The notes beneath the pieces are model-generated. The model was not told the DNA's origin and did not search any database. It saw only the letters and a program-made list of their open reading frames with translations. Both the position numbers and the translations under genes were made by a program. From Oryzias latipes (Eukaryota; Chordata; Actinopteri; Beloniformes; Adrianichthyidae), in the NCBI RefSeq assembly GCF_002234675.1, contig NC_019866.2, positions 11,003,261-11,067,260 on the forward strand: a stretch of 64,000 nt of DNA, given 5' to 3'. Numbering within the stretch: position 1 is the stretch's first letter; each line of letters begins with the position of its first letter. This document shows positions 21,895 to 32,066 of this stretch, one piece after another.

Positions 21895-23956
21895 CTATCT
21901 GGAGGAATTTGAGCTTGAACGAGAGCGATGGCGCCTGCGGCCAGGAGACCTAGAGCGAGAGCGGCGACGTGGTGGCGAGCGCCTCCTTGGGGAGCGTGAT
22001 CTAAACAGGCACAAAAAAAGGACGAGCATCAGTAGGTGGGAGAAGATTCCGTTTCAATGGACCGCATAATAAAACGTTAAAAATATTAAAAAGGTACAAG
22101 TGAAAGCTTTTAAATAACCTTCTTCTCATGCGTGGTGGGCTGCGGCGCCACATCGGTGGAGGTGGCGGCATTCTTCGAGGAGGAGACAGTCTACGTGGAG
22201 GACCACGGATCAGCTGAGTCAGCACAGCAGCTGCAGTGATTTCCTGCCCGTCAATCTGACCTAAAAAAGTCATCAGGAAGGTTTGTTTTTACCTGACCAA
22301 GTTTATGTTCGTCAATATGATTTCTCCAGCCCCTTAAATGATTCTTTCCTACCTCCATCCATGTGTTTAAGAGCTTTCTGGGCTTCTTCAGGGGTCTCAA
22401 ACTCCACGTAAGCAAAGCCTTTGGTCAGGTTTGGGAAGAGCCTTTCCACCGGCATGTCAACCGCTTTAATTTTTCCATATGTAGAGAAAATCTCCTGGAT
22501 GTGTTCCTAGTAAATTGAAACATACATTTAGTTTTTAACCATTATTTTGTGAAGGATTGTTCCATTAAAAAAAACTAAAAACAAAATATTTAGCTTTTTA
22601 TTTAATTCTTGCAGTTTTAGGCGCACATCTTGACAGACAATAAACATAAAGAATATTTCATTCTAACTAGTTATCATGAAAAATAAGATCTGCTTTTATT
22701 GAATTAGAATTTTTTTTTTAAAAATCAAAGATTTAGCTTTTGTTTGTTTTTTTAGCTTGCCTTGGTTACATTCCTGGTCAGCCTTCCCAAGTGAACCTTT
22801 GTGGGTTTAGGGGTGGGACTTCTTTTTCTTCGTTCTCTTTCTTCTCCTCTCTTCTGTGTTTTAGAACTGCAGGATAAAAAATTACAGAATAAATATTGTC
22901 AATATTTTTGAGATACAATATAAATATTTGTCTCATGTCTGAGAAAATGGACTGACGGAGATCGTGAACGGCGTCGGTTGTCATGGCGTCTGCGGCTGGG
23001 ACTTGGAGAGGCCGAAGAGCTGGAGGAGGAGGAAGACCGAGAGCTAGAGGATCCGGAGCGACTGGAAGAGGAGCTGGAACCACTTGAAGAACCAGAGCTA
23101 GAACCAGAGCTGCTGCTGGAGGATGAGCTAGATCTAGATGTGGAAGGTCAAAAACAAACAATGATTTAGTTGGGAATGAACATCCAGGACAGGATGCTAT
23201 ATTATATTTTTAAATATAAGAAAGAAAAAATAGCTCACCTGCTGCTGCTGCCTGATGAAGCACTGCGGCGTTTCTTTGCTTTGTCGCGACCCCTTTCCTT
23301 GTCTCCTTCCTTTATTTTTTCTTTTTCCCTGTTTTTCTTTTCATCTTCCTTTCGCTTTATCGGTAATGGTGCCCTGATGTGGCGAGAAAGCACATAAATT
23401 AGAGACCTAGAAACCTAAAAAAGTGATTATGTCTAGGTTTATGTAAAGGATTGTGATTTATGTTTTTATTGGATAGAGAGAAACAGCCTTAAAATGTGCT
23501 AGATACAAATTTTTTGCACCAAAAAGGTCATTAATTAAATTTAACTCGTTAATTACTTGAATATATATAACTTTTTCATTTCATTTTTATCTAATTAATT
23601 CAAAATTGTTTCGGTGTTTTTTTTTTTTTTACCGACATTTAACATGTGCACAATAAATTGTAATTATTTTAAGCTTAATTCCAAATGTTTAGGACCGTAA
23701 ATTACATAATATTTTCCCTTACACTAATATTTTCATTCAGAAAAAAAAAAACCTTCTATTTGGACTCGTTCCCTCGTTGTTTTTTTTGAGCACAACAAGG
23801 GACTAAACTACACCCGCGTCGCGGTTAAACGACTTCTTCCTTTATAAGGAACTTTCGCGCAAAATAAAAAAGCCTCCGAACTTACATGTTTAAATCAACA
23901 AGTTCCGCTATTAAAGCTATTTAGATCGAAAATACGTAAAAAGGTTAATCTTACAT
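21895..23956 (-). CDS. rnps1: RNA-binding protein with serine-rich domain 1, complete
   Basis: Exons: 23956-23955 (first two bases of ATG), 23373-23239, 23133-22957, 22866-22761, 22506-22353, 22260-22119 and 22000-21895. The total is 822 nt, 273 residues. The protein starts MAPLPIKRKEDEKKNREKEK. A Ser-rich run (about residues 43-90) and PSRRRHDNRRRSRSP follow. The RRM begins KPTKVHLGRLTRNVTKEHIQ, with RNP-1 as KGFAYVEF. The C-terminus is an RS/P-rich tail (PPRRMPPPPPMWRRSPPRM, then RSRSRSPGRRRHRSRSSSNS). RNPS1 is a nuclear splicing activator and exon-junction/ASAP-complex subunit. Two oddities: the start codon is built across an intron, and the exon 22761 donor is GC, not GT. A non-coding exon upstream ends at 23955; a second candidate ends at 23886 and would also supply AT. 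Confidence 0.9.
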
Positions 23957-24031
23957 TCCAACGGCCAAAAATGGCTTCACTTGCGGTCTGGTGTGAGGTC
24001 GCGAAGTGATGATGAAAGCGGATGTTACGTA
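23955..24031 (-). promoter_or_regulatory. rnps1 5' exon and proximal promoter
   Basis: On the minus strand this is CpG-containing sequence ('cacttcgcgacctcacacc') leading to a GCCATTTTTGGC motif (YY1-like CCATNTT core) and the donor GGAAT|GTAAG. Just upstream lies the motif GAAAGCGGATGTTACGT on the + strand (to 24030), with a TTACGTAA bZIP-type palindrome. No TATA box is present, which fits a housekeeping splicing factor. Confidence 0.55.
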
Positions 24032-24654
24032 ATTTTTTATTTTAACTTTAAACAAACGCACACACAAAAGCTACAACAGAAAAAAAGAAAAAAGAAGAAA
24101 ATAGAAATAAATAAATAAATAAAAATAATATAATTGTAGTTTACAATACAAGGGATTTTCATACAACGCGTGATCTTCAATGAAAATAGACATTTTATTG
24201 CATTTTTGCTTTTTATTAATATCAGAGATTTTTAATATAAACTGATCTCAATATGAAATGTATTGAATAATGGTTTTGTTTTTGAAAATCTGCTCTCATC
24301 AATGAAAAATTTCCCAGATATTAATAAAGTATTGAATGTCAAATCAAATATATTATCAACAGAAACTACTCCAAATAATATGATCTGCTTTTGTAATTGA
24401 ATATAAATAGGAAAGGGAAACTTTGAGGAGCAACAAGAAAAGAAATTCTCCCAAAAACTGTTAACATATATACATTCAAAAAAACAGATGATCAAGTGTT
24501 TCTATATTTATGTCACAGAAAGAACAGTTATTTTCTGGAAAACCAAAACGTATATGTATAGTAGTTCCTTGTATGGATAGACTGCATACATTATTTTAAA
24601 ATGGATTTCTTTGTATTTTGGAAAAATTTAATATTTAGTAAATTCAGATCTTAA

Positions 24655-24656
24655 AA

Positions 24657-24700
<44 letters not shown>

Positions 24701-24702
24701 TT
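24655..24702. repeat. AT microsatellite forming a perfect palindrome
   Basis: About 20 AT units bounded by AACG on the left and CGTT on the right, so the whole 48 bp is a perfect inverted repeat able to form a hairpin or cruciform. Confidence 0.9.
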
Positions 24703-25524
24703 GTTGTTTTTTTTTTCTTGCCAACTTTTTTTGTAAACATACACGACACAAGTGTGGATGAATGAAAAAGTTATAATACAAATCCATGCAGACCTTACAT
24801 ATAGTCACAGCACTGGAGCATCGCATTTTGAGTTATTGTTGCAATTTTTTAAATATGTACAGTCTAATCAAAAGATTTTTAATAAATATTACAATTCCAA
24901 AGTAGGTGACTGAGTTTTTGGGTTTTCTTTCACAGAATGTTAACAAACTTTAATATATTTTACAATGTTAAATATCTTGACTAGTATTATTCTGTGCAGA
25001 AATTGAGAGGAGATATCGCTCATCTTGTCATTAATCAACTATTTCTGATGCAATGAAAGTTCTTTCCATAGCAAGTCAGAGACAAAAGTATTTCACTAAA
25101 AGACAACAAAATGTTCTGAAATAACATCTCGTTGAAACAAGGCACATATGACTTTGTTATTCTCCTGAGTAAATTTGAAACAAGATTTTCCAACAGGGGT
25201 GTAACTGATTTTCTCTTTTCATCTTCTTTATTTTATGGTGTTGACATTTAGACTTCGAGTCCATAAAAATATGTATTACTATATGTTAGATTAAACTCCT
25301 CAGTTCTAAACAAATGTCCTTTTCTGTCAAGGAACTGACCCATATTATTGTTGAAATTATTATGACAAAAAATATATATTTGTTTTAGTAAATGATGTAT
25401 TTCTTAGTCCAAATAAATAAATTATAAGTGAGGGGTGTTTATAAACAAGTGCCCAGGAAAGAAGTGTCTGTCAAAAGCAGAATTTTATAGTCATTTTGAC
25501 AATGTTTTCTTTGTCACAGACAAC

Positions 25525-25569
25525 TTGTTTGTTTGTTTGTTTGTTTGTTTGTTTGTTTGTTTGTTTGTT
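25525..25569 (+). repeat. TTTG tetranucleotide microsatellite
   Basis: About 11 uninterrupted TTTG/GTTT units. They create a spurious repeating-residue frame on both strands (FVCL and NKQT), which is not a gene. Confidence 0.9.
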
Positions 25570-25799
25570 GACACCACAGTTACAGAATATAAAGCCACTC
25601 AAAATCCCCTTTGCAAAGGTTTGAACTTTCATGCAGACTCTTGTGTGATGTATTTCTTTTCCCCCCTGCACATTCAATTTGTTGGTGTCCTTAACCATCC
25701 AAACCTGCAACATCAGCTTAATTATATTTGTTGAAGTAAAACTGAACCATAATTATAAGTTAATTCTCATTTCTTACCAGTGTGATTCAGTTCGTCGCT

Positions 25800-25997
25800 A
25801 GATTATGACGAAAGCGGAAGTTACGTTTGTAAACGGGTGCCACTCACAACTTCATTTGTTTTTTTAAGGTGTTATGGACGTTAGCAGCTTGCGTATTCGG
25901 CTGCTGCATAGCTATGCAAAGGGGACCTAGTTACTGTGGTGCGTGAATTACGCTGCTCGAATTCGAAGCACGGACATTGCTTCCTTCGTTTCTTCAG
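25800..25997 (+). promoter_or_regulatory. Promoter and non-coding first exon of the helix-turn-helix gene
   Basis: The motif GAAAGCGGAAGTTACGT (ending 25826) includes an ETS-type CGGAAGT. GC-richer sequence follows ('ctgctcgaattcgaagcacgg') and a good donor, TTCAG|GTGAGC, at 25997. The next acceptor before the ATG exon is CTCTAG at 26596. The transcription start is not determinable. No TATA box is seen. Confidence 0.5.
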
Positions 25998-26616
25998 GTG
26001 AGCGTCCCACTTTACAACAGCGGAGGTTGTTAGCTCTAGTATCTAAGCTAATGTTATAACTCAACCGTTAGAAACAGGTGTGAAAACATTGCAGTTACCT
26101 ATCATTTCAAGAACAACTGTGATATTAACTGTTTATATCCATATATCGTCTATTTAATGATGCAATCCTTATTTATGCGTTATGGCCACGTTTTTTACGT
26201 GTAACTTAACTTAAGCAATGAGACACTTAGGTTTTAAAGTAAACTTTATTGATACTAAATCAAAACAAACAGCCTGAATAAACAACGATTCAATTTTGAT
26301 ATTTTATGATTATCGTTAACAGAGTAAACACCTCACGTTAGTTTATCAAATATTTCAAGATAGAGTTAAGTAGTGAAATGTATTATTGTAAAAACAAGGG
26401 AATAAATTAATCAAGAATAAACTCAGTAATAAAAATTAACGAAATAAAACAAAAAGGAAAGCAGGTTTTACAATTTTCAAAGTAAATGTATGATATTACA
26501 AGGTTAGTACATATGAAATGGACAGAATTTTGAGAAAACTGTTTAGAAAAGGTTGAAAACTACTGAACATTTATGACAGTGTTTTTAATCCTCTAGAGAT
26601 CATTCCGTTGCAGACC

Positions 26617-28656
26617 ATGGGTCGGCTGGATGATGCAGCAAAATACAAAGTCGTGGAGCTTCGGAAGGCTGGACTTAGTTTCCGTAAGATCAAAGCTGTA
26701 CTGGAGCTGGAGAACATCAAAGTTTCAGCACAAGCCATATACCTCTACCTGAGGGAGTTTCAGGGTAGACCACCAGGGAGGGTCAGACCTGCAGAAGCTG
26801 GGGGGAGCCCTTTGGTTGCTCAGGCTACACCTAGATCTGGAGCTTTGCATGAGAGCTGGAGCAATAACCGTCTCCAGAATCGAATGCACGAGCCTCCTCA
26901 TCATTCAGGATTTGCAACTGCTTCAGGTTTCCCCAAGCAGTCCTCCACAAATTCCGAAACAAGTGGAAATGCATCGAGTTCTGTGGAGAGCAGCGGAAGC
27001 AGCCGACTAGAGCAGCAGCAGCACGGGGAAAATAAAGAAGAAAACGACATTCAGATTGTAAGTGTCACTTCTCTTGCCCAGCAAGAAGAGAAAAGAGTTC
27101 CTCATGCTGGAAACACAGTAGAGGCTTCTGCTTTCTCCACTTCAACAGCTTCAAATGTACTCATGAGGAGAAGAGTCACACCTTCACCTGCAACAAGTTC
27201 AATATTGGCAGCTCGAAGAAGACTTTTGGATAAAGCACTGTCACACAAAACAAAGGTGCACAAATCCGTTTATGTCCACTTTTATCATATCTGGGTCATT
27301 TGAAATCTACAAATGTGTCAATTTCTTCTCCAATTTGTTCTTCAAAAGGTGTTATCGTTGTTGAGAAAAGAACCCTCAAACGTACAAAGTTCAGATCCGA
27401 AGGGTTCGCTCTCACAGTTACCTGACACCTACGATTTGACCACGGAAAAGGTGAGAACGCAGCCCACTCAGAAGCCGTCACTTGCATGTTATTCTCTAGA
27501 TGTTGCATTGTGTGTTCTTGAGGCCTCACAAATTTCAGTTGTGTTGTTCTGTTTTTGCACTTGATTGGTTTTAATCCAATTTATCCATTTGTAAGAAGGT
27601 GCATTCACAAGCATGTTTTGTCTAATAAGTCTGGTCTGATATTTTAAGAAGATTTTCATGTGTTTGTTTTGTTTATTGGCCTATTTTTTCCAAATCTCAC
27701 AGCCTGTTATCAATGGTCAGCTCGGAGGAGACGGATCTTCCCGAAGCTTCACTACACAGAGACCAGGACTGAGTCTTCGTTCCTTTCAGCTCCCTCCTCG
27801 TGTTGGGATTCGTCTTCCCAACCGCCCACAACCACCTTTGACATCCTCAGCTCCAAGGCCCTCACTTGTTCGTTTGCAGTCTCCTGGAAGCCAAGGGCCA
27901 ACTTGCAGAGAAGGAAATCCAAGCCCACAGCAGGCAGTCCAAGATGCCGGAGGCAGGAGCGGTTTACAAGAGCAGATTCAGATTTTGGGCACTGAGGTGC
28001 GCAGTTTGGGTCTGGCGGTCAAGATGCTCGTGGAGCAGCAGTGCCGCCTGGAAAGAGAGCAGCTGCAGCAAACGCAGATACAAAAGCAGATACTCGGCAC
28101 ACTTCAGAGCTTTGCCTCCAAAATTGGACATTGCAGCAGCGGTCGACAGCAGCTCAACAAAACTCCATCCCCCTCTTCTTTACCGGCAACCTCTGGCCCT
28201 TCCTCCTTCAGCCAAGACTCCTTCTGTTTCAGTCAAGGAACTTACAACCAGTGCAGCCAAACACAGCCGAGTTATAAATCCTTAGAAAGTCTACAAAACG
28301 TAGAGGCCTTAAGGCTGTCGGCGCTGAGCCCAACTAACATGAATGGGTTTCCATCTTGCAGCAATGCAGAGAGCCATTCCCTTTCTCACAGTACCCCTCA
28401 AACCCAACCATACCCCGCTGCTTACACCCAACAGAGCAGTCAGACACTTGTGCCCCCTTACTCAGAGTCGTACATAGCCTCATACAGCAAGTCACAACCT
28501 CAGAATTTCAAAACGCCAGAGGGAAAAACATCCGACTTCACAAGCAGTTGTTCAAGGATTTTTCAAGACTGCAGTTTGTCCACTCAGCGGGGGATGAACT
28601 CGAGCCTGTCTGCTCAGGATCAACAGATCAACAGTATCAAAGTGGAAGGGCCTTAG
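26617..28656 (+). CDS. Helix-turn-helix plus coiled-coil protein of unknown function
   Basis: Exons 26617-27255, 27349-27450 and 27703-28656 have GT-AG borders and add to 564 residues. The ATG is in a strong context (GACCATGGG). Residues 1-50 (MGRLDDAAKYKVVELRKAGL, then SFRKIKAVLELENI, then VSAQAIYLYLREF) have the pattern of the helix-turn-helix at the N-terminus of Tc1/Pogo-like transposases and the Pax paired domain. A low-complexity Ser/Gln/Pro-rich region follows. A likely coiled coil spans about 334-390 (QIQILGTEVRSLGLAVKMLV, then EREQLQQTQIQKQIL). The C-terminus ends in IKVEGP, matching a SUMO site (psi-K-x-E, K560). No DDE catalytic domain is present. It is probably a nuclear DNA-binding protein, perhaps derived from a transposase; that is inference. 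I do not recognise a named orthologue. Confidence 0.82.
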
Positions 28657-30959
28657 AGAGATCTTTAGATGTCACTGTGTTTGAGAGCCACAACGTCCTG
28701 GATGAGCATCCTTTGCCATGACTGCAACAAGTGTTTTTACATTATAATAATAGTAATGTAGCATTTTTATTAATCATTTTCATTGGTAATTTTACAAAGA
28801 AAAATGCTTCCTGATTAATGAAGGTTTTCTTTACAATAGGAAGAGAGATCATTGACTGAAAGAAGAAAACTGTTTTGTGAGAAAAAAAACTTTCTGTAAT
28901 TGTATCTGTTTGCCTTGAAGTAATAGGAATTGCAATAGAAACTATACATTTTCAAACTTGTATGATGAGTAATTAAAACATAAAACGTATCACAAGTCAG
29001 TTTGTTTTTTGTCATGCAAATAAAAATATATAAATGACCTAAAAACACCAATCTATAACCTAAAAAAATCAACTTTAGAGCTCTGATCTTTAACCTGCAT
29101 GTTAACATATTAAATAACTACAATAATCTCCATAGTTTTGAAATAATGGAGTATCCTTTAAGTGTGGGAATGGGGGGCAATTTTACTAGAGTTTTGTTTT
29201 TTTTTTGCAGGCTTTTTCTTTTTTTAACTTCTTTTAGTCTTAAATTGCATCATCTTAGTCTTTTTCCTGCTCAGTTGAGGCTCTGTGAAAAACTTCTGGG
29301 CTTTACCTTTACATGTCACTACTTTTCACATCAACATTTAAAATTGTGATTTGCTCTCTGAACTCTAGGATGTGTAGGTTTGACGATGAAGTCTGATTAC
29401 AGTTGACCGTTTCCTTATTTTGACTTTTTATCACTGACTTTGAGCAGCAGTTCGTTCTCTGGATGAAGATCTGTCATATTATGGCTCTGGTTAAGTTCTA
29501 GATAATTATGCATAAAGACAAGGTTAAAATTGCAAAAATACTTTATTTTTTCCCCATTAAATATACAATTTTGGTTTTTGAAAATATCTGCATTAACAAA
29601 TGCAGTTAATGCATTAATGTAATTATTTTATTCTAGTGTATCACTGTCTGGAGCTACACAGATCAATCAGTAATGAAAAATGCAATGTCTCTTTATAAGT
29701 GGTCTTTAACAGTTATGGATCAAAAGACTCAATGTAAAATACTATTCTGTTAATGCATGTAAATGTATTAAATTCTGTATTTTACATTGCAACTTTTTAG
29801 CCTTCATAATCTTTGTCTTTTGGTTTTGACTAAACATTATCATAAAAATACTTAAATGGGGATTTTTAAATTGAGATATTTATTTATATACAGCTAATGA
29901 GACACAGATCTGGAACTCATTGCCTGCTAAAAACAATGTTATCAATAAAACAGCTGATTAGCTTGAATCCAAACAGACCTGTAAATTTAGAAGTAGTTTG
30001 TCACATTAATTCTTTTTTGTCCGTCTGCTCTAAACTAGTATTTAGCAGCAAGACTTATGGACTAGTCACCATTTTCAGAATACATTAAATGATTTGAAAT
30101 ATAAAAAGCTATACAAGTAAAGTTGATTTAAATTAGATTAGACATTTTTAAGATAAAAATGTGTGAGAATTATAGGGTAAATATGTCTATGAAGACTCAT
30201 TCATCCAGGTTGATTCCATCAACCTGGAGTCCAGATGACAGCCCTTAAACCTACTACTATGATTAGGTACACTAAAATCCATATAAGGATTTATCTCTTT
30301 ACACACAAAAAATCTCCAACTCAGAGAAAAATCTAGAACCCTTCCCTTAATGTGTTAAAAATTTGATCAGGTCCATCGTTTATTCTGCAGATTTTTTCTC
30401 ATTTTAGAAGCTTCCTGTTTTGTTTAGTCTCCAATTAAAATGTGAAACGGCCCAGCTTTTGTCTCAGAAACTGGAAAAAGTTGGATATGCGTTACAGCAC
30501 AGATGAACATTTAGCACACGTGATGTCGCAAAAATTTTTGTTCTTTTTTCATGGCAATGGTGTTGCAAATTTCAGTATTTATCTCATTTGAAGTTTTTAA
30601 ATAATTTCTGTATACATTTTTTCACTGCCAATTAGCGTTTGCTATGAATGTATGTTTGTTGCAACAGATGAATTTAACCTAATTCTTGTAATCAGGTCAT
30701 CTTGTTCCCAACATTCCACACAAAACTGCTTGTCCAGACAAGTTTTACATTTCCTGCTAAACAGGTTAGTTAGAGATTATCAGTCTGCATTCTATTTTGT
30801 TATCTGTTTTTTCAGACCTTAGGAGACACATACTAACATCTAGTAAACATGCTTGATATATCAGTCAAATATCTATTCATCCCTCTGAGAAGGATAATAA
30901 ACTGTTCCTGGATGGATGTTTTAGTGAGTTCTAACAACCAAATGTGAAATCTCTGTTCC
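28657..30959. other. 3' UTR of the helix-turn-helix gene, then empty spacer
   Basis: The first part is the 3' UTR of the preceding gene, with AATAAA at 29019-29024. The rest is AT-rich with repeated TTTTA runs. I see no exon, RNA gene or recognisable transposon. Open frames at 28815-29108 and 29146-29349 look like chance. Confidence 0.5.
29019..29024 (+). other. Likely polyadenylation signal of the helix-turn-helix gene
   Basis: AATAAA in 'catgcaaataaaaatata', about 363 nt after the stop codon at 28656. Confidence 0.45.
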
Positions 30960-31290
30960 TTACTGGCGCCTGACTGCACACAGCATCTGAGACAGAGGAG
31001 ACAGGGTCACGCCAACAAACGATGTCAAATCCAGCTCATCCTCTGAACCTCCAGGTGGAAGGGTCAAATTAAAATGCTTGAGTGGAGAGGTGACGAACAG
31101 AAAGAGCTCAATTCTGGCCAAACCTTCTCCTAAACACACCCTTCGCCAATCAGATCAATCAATCCAGGTTTTTTGGTTACCGTAGTTAAAAAAGTTGCAA
31201 GTTGTTGTAGTTATATCTGTAGAAAAAGCCAAGAAGCCGTCTTGCTTGATAAATTTTCACTCTTTGTCCTGAGAAGGTCCCAACCAGGGG
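30960..31290 (-). pseudogene. CYP2K-like relic: last exon and a scrap of exon 8
   Basis: Minus-strand 31143-30960 reads [20 protein letters not shown], then [20 protein letters not shown] and CAVRRQ-stop. This is the complete heme-cysteine exon of a CYP2K-type P450 without a stop. The expected CAG acceptor and the preceding glycine codon are missing, and LARIELFLF is followed by TSPLKHF where its neighbour has TSLLQHF. At 31230-31290 a diverged piece of exon 8 is visible by nucleotide similarity to 32340-32405. No other exons are seen, so this is a partial duplicate left over at the 3' side of the cluster. Confidence 0.8.
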
Positions 31291-31299
31291 AGTAAGTTA

Positions 31300-31950
31300 T
31301 TCAATGCGGGGGGAAAGTTGCATTTATTAAAATTTAATTAAACTAGAAGGAGTTGCATTTCCAGAAGAAAATGCAGGGTTGAATGCTATTTTGCTGAATG
31401 AAAATGAAACTTAAACAGTAATAATTCGGGAAAGAAAGAAAGAAAGATTTTTTTTTCCGATTTTTACAAAACTTTAATAAATCACATTAAAATAAAGACT
31501 CACTGTACATTAAAAGAGAAATAAGACCTGAAAAGGTACCCCATTGCAGAGCAAAAAGAAAGAAAGAAAGAAAAGATCAAAGTTGACCATAAATAACGTG
31601 AAAACAGCACAATAAGAAAAAATATATTTTAATGAAAAATGCCGGCGCTGGGTCTCGAACCAGGGACCTTCTGCACCAAGGATCCCCCATGTATTTCAAT
31701 TTGATTTTTTGTCTTTAATGTAACTTTAGGGTCTATGTATAATTTGTGCTTTTCCCATTGTTCAAAATACTTACACATTGATACAAAAAAATAACACTTT
31801 AGATCACGTGAATTGTAAGAAATATATTGATACAACTTCAAAACCGCTTTGTTCAAGAATTTGTCAATAAAGTTTGTCAATAAAGAAAGAAAAATAAAGA
31901 ATAAAGAAAAAAATCTTTATTAATATTGACATTCTAAAAGGCAGTTTCCC
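31300..31950. other. Spacer with GAAA tracts and a tRNA-like scrap
   Basis: Short GAAA runs at about 31431-31446 and 31557-31573. At 31643-31690, minus strand, a B-box-like GGTTCGAGACC sits within 'ccctggttcgagacccagc', matching the T-arm half of a tRNA. The D-arm half and A box are absent, so it is a SINE or tRNA fragment, not a working tRNA gene. Confidence 0.5.
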
Positions 31951-31956
31951 TTTATT
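31951..31956 (-). other. Likely polyadenylation signal of the first CYP2K gene
   Basis: TTTATT on the + strand (AATAAA on the minus strand), about 110 nt past the stop codon at 32067. Confidence 0.5.
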
Positions 31957-32066
31957 TGAATAAAACACTGTGATAACATATTTTAAATCTGAAAAAAATG
32001 TCTTTTCATTCAAAAAAAAAGTATTTGATTTATATATTTTTTCATCTATGCCGTTAAGACATCTCC

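Larger units (their letters stand above)
24032..25799. other. AT-rich spacer between rnps1 and the helix-turn-helix gene
   Basis: Very AT-rich DNA with an AT palindrome (24655-24702) and a TTTG microsatellite (25525-25569). Short frames have no homology I recognise. I see no exon with plausible splice sites. Confidence 0.55.

Noticed and set aside
22978-23169. + strand frame rich in Glu and Leu (acidic protein)
   Set aside because: It is the complement of the Ser/Arg-rich exon of rnps1; the composition is a shadow of TCC/AGC serine codons.
25435-25734. Repeating LFVC protein on + and NKQT on -
   Set aside because: Translation of a TTTG microsatellite.
30960-31143. Functional final exon of a third complete CYP gene
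   Set aside because: The canonical acceptor is missing and exons 1-7 are not found upstream in the same strand before the next gene's 3' end.
31643-31690. tRNA gene
   Set aside because: Only one half is present; no A box, D-arm or anticodon stem.
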